From: Lachnospiraceae bacterium | GTDB lineage: Bacteria > Bacillota_A > Clostridia > Lachnospirales > Lachnospiraceae | DNA length: 23,475 nt | Direction of reading: 5' to 3' | Assembly: GCA_016291475.1 (NCBI GenBank) | Contig: JAEEXJ010000050.1 | Span: forward strand, 1 to 23,475 | Shown here: positions 18,473-23,475 of the stretch, one piece after another | Position numbering within the stretch: the stretch's first letter is position 1 | Layout: the number at the start of each line of letters is the position of its first letter | The notes under the pieces: generated by a model | What the model saw: only the letters and a program-made list of their open reading frames with translations | The model's database searches: none | What the model was told of the DNA's origin: nothing | Program-made: the position numbers and the translations under genes

Positions 18473-21061
18473 ATGGTCGGAGTCAGGACAATAGACAAGG
18501 AAAAACTTCAGATGATACAGGATCTGATATGCTCCTTCGTCGGGGTAAGCGGTGTTATGCTCGATCTGAACCGCTCTGCCATATCCGCGATAAGCAATGA
18601 CCACGTCTCGGGAAGCGCTGTCTCACAGCTTCTCGGAAGCGAGTACCTCGATCAGATGCTTGATAATGTCCGTGATGATTCGCCGGAGGATATCTGCATC
18701 CAGAATATAGAAGACAGTGAAGATGGTATGGTTCACGTGGGTGTTGTCAGCATCAAGCCTGCGGGAAAGATGTTCATGACGGCTCTCGTTACCGCTCCCG
18801 GTGCTTTCAGAAGCGATAAATTCGCTCAGTTCCTTGATTTTATGAAAGCTACCACTGAAAGCTATCTGAGGGCTACCCCCGAAGATGAGATCAATCCAGA
18901 GCGTTTATACAGCGGTGACAGTGATGATTCTTCCGTCAGGATACTTGAGACGACCAAGAATATCCTGGAGCTTCTTGATTCCGATGAAGGCATTGAATCG
19001 GTATTCCGTAAATGGGTCAGCCTTACATCTGCTTTCCTGGGAGTTGATTTTGGCGGAGTATTCAGACTCAGTGACAGAGGGATCGATACAGTAGCCAGGT
19101 ATGATGCACCTTTGGCAAATACGGGGTTTGATTCCGTTTTTGAGTTTTCGCTCGGTGACATTCCTCAGAATGATGGGCCGCTGATCATTTCTTCCGAGGC
19201 TATCGATAAACAGCCCGGACTTTATAACGCCAGAAAATACGATGTTAAATCGTTTATGTATTTCCCTCTTTTGGTACGTGAGAACGGTGAGGGAACATTC
19301 ATATCGCTTTTTGTTCACAGATCCCGCAGACATAACTGGGATATGGATGAGATCAGGTTTGCCGGTGATGCCGTCAGGATCATGCAGAGCATCATTCAAT
19401 CCAGACTCATGTACGGTACGATCTCCAGATATTCCGGCTCCGTTACCGAGATCCTTGATAATGTGGGATGCTGCGTATATCTGACTCAGGAAACCACGGG
19501 TAAGGTTCTTTTTGCCAACAGAATGCACATAGATACCTTCGGTGCGGACTGGCAGGAGGGGGATCTTCAGGAGATCATTTCCAAAGGTGATTTCTCCAAT
19601 CCCGTTAACGGATCATTTGAGATATATTATCCCGAATCCAGGCGCTGGTTTGACCTTATGTATAAGAGAGTGGAATGGGTTGACGGATCTCCCGCAATGC
19701 TTCATTCCCTTTATGATGTAACCGACAGGAGATTATATCAGCGTAAGATCGAGCAGCAGGCGTTTACAGATTTCCTCACCGGCCTTTATAACCGTATGTG
19801 CTGTGAGAAGGATCTGGCAAGACTTATAGATGAAGCAAGGCTGTCCGGAAAGAGCGGAGCGGTAATCTTCATAGACCTGGATGATTTCAAACATATCAAC
19901 GATGGTCTCGGTCATCAGTACGGAGACGTATTGCTCAAGGAGATCTCGGGCTCACTTCAGAAGATAACCGGAGTAGAGAATTTCTGTTACCGAATGGGCG
20001 GCGATGAATTTGTTATTCTGATCCCTCCTGAGGCATATGAGCACTTTGAAGAGATCAAAGAGTGTGTGGTTAAAGTATTTTCATCCCCCTGGATCATCAA
20101 GGAGATCGAGTACTACTGCACGGCCAGCATCGGAACCGTTACATTCCCCGATTACGGAGACAATGTCCTGGACCTTCTCAAGAAAGCTGACATTGCCATG
20201 TACTCCTCCAAGAAGTCGGGCAAGAACCGTATTACGGAATATACCGACGATCAGGAAACCTATTCCGGAAGACGTCTTGACATGGAGAAGAACATGAGAG
20301 ACGCTTCTTCCACCGGTTACAGGGAATTCGAGGTTTATTACCAGCCCATAATCGATGTGGAAAACGGTAAGCCTTTCTGTGCGGGAGCCGAGGCTCTTGT
20401 AAGATGGAACAGCAATAAGATGGGATTCATATCCCCTTCCGATTTTATCCCTCTTGCGGAATATCTCGGACTCATCAATCCCATCGGCGGACATGTGCTT
20501 GAAAAGGCATGTGAGAACTGCAGGGAATGGAATGAAAAATACGGTCTGGATTACAAGGTTAACGTTAACCTCTCCGTGGTCCAGCTGCTTCAGAATGATA
20601 TAGTTGAATCGGTCGAAGAGACCATTAAGCGGACCGGCATCGATCCCAGACATTTGTGCCTTGAGGTTACCGAGTCTCTTGCGATCAATGACATGCCGAG
20701 GATGATAGAGATCCTTACCAGGATCAAGGCCCTCGGATGCACCATAGCGCTGGATGATTTCGGAACGGGTTATTCATCGCTCAACCACATTAGAGAAATA
20801 CCTTTCGACATAATCAAAGTCGATCAAAGTTTTGTAAGAGATCTGGATACGGATGCATATGCCCAGTCATTCGTAAGAATGGTCGCCGAACTTGCGGAAA
20901 CCATCGGTGTAAAGATATGTGTCGAAGGTATTGAGAACAAAGACCAGCTTGATAAGCTTGACGGAATGAAGATCAAATACATCCAGGGATATTATTTCGA
21001 TAAGCCGCTTGTCAGACAGGAATTTGAAAAAAAGTACGTTTTGAAAACAAAGGGCAATTGA
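18473..21061 (+). CDS. Sensor GGDEF-EAL protein (c-di-GMP synthesis/degradation)
   Basis: The product is 862 aa from ATG 18473 (GAGG at 18464-18467). Order of parts: an N-terminal ligand-domain-like region (about 1-135; PocR-like at best), a GAF-like region (about 165-315), a PAS-like region (about 322-420), GGDEF and EAL. The cyclase active loop is intact (RMGGDEF, 507-513). The usual inhibitory RxxD site just before it reads GVEN, so product feedback at that site is absent. The EAL domain keeps its key motifs: EAL 640-642, NLSVVQL, LEVTES, DDFGTGYSSL (D761, D762), KVDQSF, EGIE (818-821) and QGYYFDKP. Both activities are thus possible, switched by the sensory half. No membrane segment is seen, so it is cytoplasmic. 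It lies 16 bases before the IMP cyclohydrolase gene and is probably co-transcribed with it. Confidence 0.95.
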   Translation: MVGVRTIDKEKLQMIQDLICSFVGVSGVMLDLNRSAISAISNDHVSGSAVSQLLGSEYLDQMLDNVRDDSPEDICIQNIEDSEDGMVHVGVVSIKPAGKMFMTALVTAPGAFRSDKFAQFLDFMKATTESYLRATPEDEINPERLYSGDSDDSSVRILETTKNILELLDSDEGIESVFRKWVSLTSAFLGVDFGGVFRLSDRGIDTVARYDAPLANTGFDSVFEFSLGDIPQNDGPLIISSEAIDKQPGLYNARKYDVKSFMYFPLLVRENGEGTFISLFVHRSRRHNWDMDEIRFAGDAVRIMQSIIQSRLMYGTISRYSGSVTEILDNVGCCVYLTQETTGKVLFANRMHIDTFGADWQEGDLQEIISKGDFSNPVNGSFEIYYPESRRWFDLMYKRVEWVDGSPAMLHSLYDVTDRRLYQRKIEQQAFTDFLTGLYNRMCCEKDLARLIDEARLSGKSGAVIFIDLDDFKHINDGLGHQYGDVLLKEISGSLQKITGVENFCYRMGGDEFVILIPPEAYEHFEEIKECVVKVFSSPWIIKEIEYYCTASIGTVTFPDYGDNVLDLLKKADIAMYSSKKSGKNRITEYTDDQETYSGRRLDMEKNMRDASSTGYREFEVYYQPIIDVENGKPFCAGAEALVRWNSNKMGFISPSDFIPLAEYLGLINPIGGHVLEKACENCREWNEKYGLDYKVNVNLSVVQLLQNDIVESVEETIKRTGIDPRHLCLEVTESLAINDMPRMIEILTRIKALGCTIALDDFGTGYSSLNHIREIPFDIIKVDQSFVRDLDTDAYAQSFVRMVAELAETIGVKICVEGIENKDQLDKLDGMKIKYIQGYYFDKPLVRQEFEKKYVLKTKGN

Positions 21062-21077
21062 TCTATAGGAGGGTAAT

Positions 21078-21788
21078 ATGTCACTGGAATCAAGTTTGAG
21101 AGAAAATTCATATCCCGGCAGAGGCATCGTAGCGGGACTCAGCGCTGACGGAAAATACGCCGTATGCGCATATTTCATAATGGGCAGAAGCGTTAACAGC
21201 AGAAACCGTATCTTCGTGGAAGTTCCTGAGGATAACGGTATCGAAACAAGACCTTTCGATATGAGCAAGCTCAGCGACCCCAGCCTTATCATCTATCATC
21301 CCGTAAGAGTTGACGGTCACACCACTATCGTTACAAACGGTGATCAGACCGATACCGTCAGAAACGGTCTCGATAAGGGATTTACTTTTGAGCAGTCTTT
21401 AAGAAGCCGTACATTCGAGCCCGATGCTCCCAATTTCACACCCAGGATTTCAGCAGTACTCAATGTACACGCAGGAAATTATGATTATCAGATGTCCATC
21501 ATCAAGAGCGAGGACGGAACCGAGGAAAGACCTATCCACTGCACTTACTCTTACGGCAAGCCTGTTGCGGGTGAGGGACATTTCATTCACACCTACAAGC
21601 ACGACGGCGATCCGCTTCCCAGTTTTGAAGGCGAGCCCGAACTCGTCAAGATCTCAGGAGATATTGATGATTTCGCACTCCTGATCTGGGATTCACTCAA
21701 CCGTGATAACAGAGTATCGCTCTTTGTCAGATTCATTGATATCGAGACCGGAGCTACCGAGTCAAGGATCATCAACGCAAATAAATAA
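21078..21788 (+). CDS. purO: PurO-type IMP cyclohydrolase
   Basis: The 236-aa protein resembles the IMP_cyclohyd family, first known from archaeal PurO, which closes the ring of FAICAR to give IMP, the last step of purine synthesis. Supporting features are the N-terminal YPGRGIVAGLSADGKYAVCAYFIM-type start and the SRNRIF block, the HPVRVDGHTTIVTNGDQTD region and the overall length. Most bacteria use the bifunctional PurH for this step, so a PurO-like protein here is either the main cyclohydrolase or a divergent paralogue. AGGAGGG (21067-21073) is well placed. It follows the GGDEF-EAL gene by 16 bases and ends 7 bases before a terminator hairpin. Family assignment is from memory of the pattern, not a search. 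Confidence 0.75.
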   Translation: MSLESSLRENSYPGRGIVAGLSADGKYAVCAYFIMGRSVNSRNRIFVEVPEDNGIETRPFDMSKLSDPSLIIYHPVRVDGHTTIVTNGDQTDTVRNGLDKGFTFEQSLRSRTFEPDAPNFTPRISAVLNVHAGNYDYQMSIIKSEDGTEERPIHCTYSYGKPVAGEGHFIHTYKHDGDPLPSFEGEPELVKISGDIDDFALLIWDSLNRDNRVSLFVRFIDIETGATESRIINANK

Positions 21789-21795
21789 TACTTTC

Positions 21796-21828
21796 GAGTC
21801 AGGGAGAATCTTCTCTCTGACTCTTTTT
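21796..21828 (+). terminator. Rho-independent terminator after the IMP cyclohydrolase gene
   Basis: Bases 21796-21808 pair with 21811-21823, with one G-T pair; the two innermost pairs would open to give a workable loop. Five T follow at 21824-21828. The next start codon is only 16 bases beyond, so the hydrolase gene must be read through this hairpin or use a promoter inside the gene upstream. Confidence 0.8.
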
Positions 21829-21843
21829 GTTTATGGAGGGTGT

Positions 21844-22752
21844 ATGTCCGAATACAGTGATAAGATCCGAAAATCCTTTGGGGATTCCGACAGGAAAAGA
21901 GATGCGGGACTTAAGACACCTAAGAGTATCGCACGCTTTGATAACATTTCATACGGACCTCACCCCACCTGGAATCTGCTTGATGTATACCGCCCTCAAA
22001 AAGCATCCGGCAAGCTTCCCGTCATAGCGATCATTCACGGCGGCGCATGGGTTTACGGAGATAAAGATGTATATCAGTTCTATGGTATGAGTCTGGCAGG
22101 ACGCGGTTTTGCCGTAGTGAACTTTTCATACAGACTTGCTCCCGAATATAAATATCCCGCGCAGCTTGAAGATATCTGCCTGGCTTTTAAATTCATCTAT
22201 TCCCATGCGGATGAGTACGGATTTGATCTTAACAATATTTTTGCTGTGGGAGATTCAGCGGGGGCGCACCTTCTTACAATCTTCACCGATCTGATGATAA
22301 ATCCGGATTGCCGCAAGGCTTTCAAAGCACTGTTCCCGAAGGCTAAGCTTTCCCTTCCCAAAGGAATGCATCTGAATGCGGTCGCACTTAATTGCGGTAA
22401 ATACGATCTTGGTAAGGATATGGATCTTGATCCTAACGTAAAATTCCTTATCAAAGACTTGCTTCCGAAACGTGGAACCAAGAAGGAGATGGAACTGGTA
22501 TGCGGGGACAGATTCGTAACATCCAAATTCCCGCCCGCCTTTGTAATGACTTGTCCCGGAGACTTCATCAAGGGTCAGGCCAAGTACATAATAGAAGCAT
22601 TTACCGCAAACTCAGTCCCCTTCTGTTACAGGTTCTACGGAAACGAGACGAACCCTCTTCACCACGTATTCCATTGCAATATGCGTTTGCCCGAAGCGAA
22701 GAAATGTAATGATGATGAATGTAAGTTTTTCAAAGAATATATTTCACAATAA
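21844..22752 (+). CDS. Alpha/beta hydrolase, HSL-type esterase/lipase
   Basis: A 302-aa serine hydrolase. ATG 21844 follows GGAGG (21835-21839) by four bases; longer in-frame starts run back into the previous gene and through its terminator. Motifs of the hormone-sensitive-lipase family are present: the HGG oxyanion block HGGAW (65-69), nucleophile Ser138 in GDSAG (136-140), a likely acid Asp240, and a likely catalytic His at 273, 274 or 277 in NPLHHVFH. No signal peptide is seen, so it acts in the cytoplasm, probably on small carboxylic esters such as acetylated sugars or short-chain esters; the substrate is not determined by sequence. It is last in the guaB-side gene group. Confidence 0.92.
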   Translation: MSEYSDKIRKSFGDSDRKRDAGLKTPKSIARFDNISYGPHPTWNLLDVYRPQKASGKLPVIAIIHGGAWVYGDKDVYQFYGMSLAGRGFAVVNFSYRLAPEYKYPAQLEDICLAFKFIYSHADEYGFDLNNIFAVGDSAGAHLLTIFTDLMINPDCRKAFKALFPKAKLSLPKGMHLNAVALNCGKYDLGKDMDLDPNVKFLIKDLLPKRGTKKEMELVCGDRFVTSKFPPAFVMTCPGDFIKGQAKYIIEAFTANSVPFCYRFYGNETNPLHHVFHCNMRLPEAKKCNDDECKFFKEYISQ

Positions 22753-22802
22753 AATATGTCTCTTATAAGAATCGTTATACAGAAACTCATTACGTGCATC
22801 AC

Positions 22803-22832
22803 TTGACACGTTTCTTTATACACCTGTAAAAT
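22803..22832 (+). promoter_or_regulatory. Sigma-A-type promoter of the lipoprotein gene
   Basis: A perfect TTGACA (22803-22808) is followed after 18 bases by TAAAAT (22827-22832). Transcription from about 22839 would give a leader of roughly 127 bases. This is one of the clearest promoters in the window. Confidence 0.65.
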
Positions 22833-22854
22833 TGGAAACGAATCTTGGAGTTAT

Positions 22855-22911
22855 TAGGGACGGTTCCGACTGACTCACTCCTAAAGAGCGAGATAGCCGG
22901 TGCAGTCCCTT
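22855..22911 (+). other. Possible structured leader element with REP-like core
   Basis: AGGGAC (22856-22861) pairs with GTCCCT (22905-22910). Inside, GGTT (22862-22865) can pair with AGCC (22895-22898), and CTCACTC (22874-22880) with GAGCGAG (22886-22892), with one A-C mismatch and loop CTAAA. This gives a nested stem in the predicted leader of the lipoprotein gene. I do not match it to a riboswitch class I know. GGGACGGTTC at 22857-22866 is identical to a stretch in the 77-bp palindrome at 6067-6143, so it may instead be the remnant of a related repeat. Confidence 0.4.
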
Positions 22912-22965
22912 AATTAATACCTTGATAGCCTAACTATATAACCGGATTATGGAGAACTTGTATTT

Positions 22966-23475
22966 ATGAAAAAGAAAGTTTTGATTTCGTTATCAATCAT
23001 TATGGCTTTATGTCTAACCGCATGTTCCGGTGGGACTGCATCTGCAAATACATCATCAAATACATCTGAAATAGATACTTCGGCGGAAGACTTTACTGAA
23101 GATGATACAGAAGCAGCTCCGGAAGATGATATAGACGAAGAAGCAGAAACAATCGCTGCTGATGAGACGGAAAACTCCGAGTATATGAAACAGCGTGGAG
23201 TAGCCGGTTATGTAGATGAAAATAACATCTATATAAATGAGTTCTTTGGAATTAGTTCCCTGCCATATCCCGGTTACAGATACTTATCCGATGAAATCAT
23301 AGGTTATACCGGGAACGCAAGCAGTGCTCATCTCGATGAAGAAACCATCACGGAAACACTTGACTCCTACAATCAGTTGGTGGAATTTGTCTATTCCGAC
23401 ACCATGATGCATAACTATTCGACGGTGATATTGTCCAAAATGGCTGATGATCTTGCCATGGAAGATATAGAGTCA
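22966..23475 (+). CDS. Lipoprotein with acidic Ser/Thr-rich linker (3' end outside window)
   Basis: The reading frame opens at ATG 22966, with GGAGAA (22951-22956) nine bases upstream, and stays open for 170 codons to the window edge. Residues 1-20 form a type II signal peptide (MKKKVL, hydrophobic core, lipobox LTAC with Cys20), so the mature protein is anchored to the outer face of the membrane. Residues 21-75 are a Ser/Thr then Asp/Glu-rich linker. A folded domain begins near 80 (RGVAGYVDENNIYINEFFGI) and may be a compact lipoprotein domain; I do not recognise it. The gene and its leader look more AT-rich than the genes before it, which might mean a different origin. Confidence 0.85.
   Translation, partial: MKKKVLISLSIIMALCLTACSGGTASANTSSNTSEIDTSAEDFTEDDTEAAPEDDIDEEAETIAADETENSEYMKQRGVAGYVDENNIYINEFFGISSLPYPGYRYLSDEIIGYTGNASSAHLDEETITETLDSYNQLVEFVYSDTMMHNYSTVILSKMADDLAMEDIES

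Noticed and set aside
20037..20653. Overlapping frames on both strands within the GGDEF-EAL gene
   Set aside because: The conserved GGDEF and EAL motifs fix the real frame; the others are shadows.

Overview
The window looks like a chromosomal segment of a Gram-positive, mid-GC Clostridia-type Firmicute. Lachnospiraceae of the Butyrivibrio / Pseudobutyrivibrio sort are my best guess. This rests on strong AGGAGG ribosome sites, short intergenic gaps, intrinsic terminators, a type II signal peptide, and several zinc-ribbon/one-TM/extracytoplasmic-domain proteins of a kind common there. I could not check taxonomy by search. I see no rRNA, tRNA, CRISPR array, transposase or phage gene, and no gene-free stretch longer than about 215 bases.

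Layout. (1) Bases 1-6047: the tail of an upstream gene, a strong terminator, then two co-directional genes for secreted proteins. One is a 1615-aa mosaic with an extracellular Cys/His cluster, InlB/Listeria-Bacteroides-type repeats, a glycine-rich region and Fn3/Ig-like modules. The other is a 333-aa NHL/beta-propeller-like protein. (2) Bases 6067-6143: a perfect 77-bp palindrome between convergent genes. (3) Bases 6152-8988, minus strand: a membrane-anchored calcineurin-type metallophosphoesterase, translationally coupled (TAATG) behind a double-zinc-ribbon membrane protein. (4) Bases 9192-16697, plus strand, divergent from (3): ABC ATPase, one-TM protein with Q/A-rich N-terminus, two ABC-2-type permeases, zinc-ribbon beta-propeller-like protein, and a small two-TM protein resembling DUF6106. 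Clear divergent sigma-A-type promoters lie in 9088-9168. (5) Bases 16841-22752: guaB (IMP dehydrogenase), a GGDEF-EAL c-di-GMP protein with sensory N-terminus, a PurO-type IMP cyclohydrolase, and an HSL-type alpha/beta hydrolase. (6) Bases 22753-23475: a promoter, a possibly structured leader, and a lipoprotein gene cut by the window end.

How it may work together. Blocks 3 and 4 share a control region. They combine an ABC-2 exporter with membrane proteins that put zinc ribbons in the cytoplasm and large acidic domains outside, so an envelope export or surveillance system is a reasonable inference, but nothing in the sequence identifies a substrate. In block 5 two IMP-metabolising enzymes flank a c-di-GMP enzyme, whose substrate GTP derives from IMP. 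I regard the ABC/zinc-ribbon locus as the best candidate for an undescribed system, and the 1615-aa secreted mosaic as the most unusual single protein.
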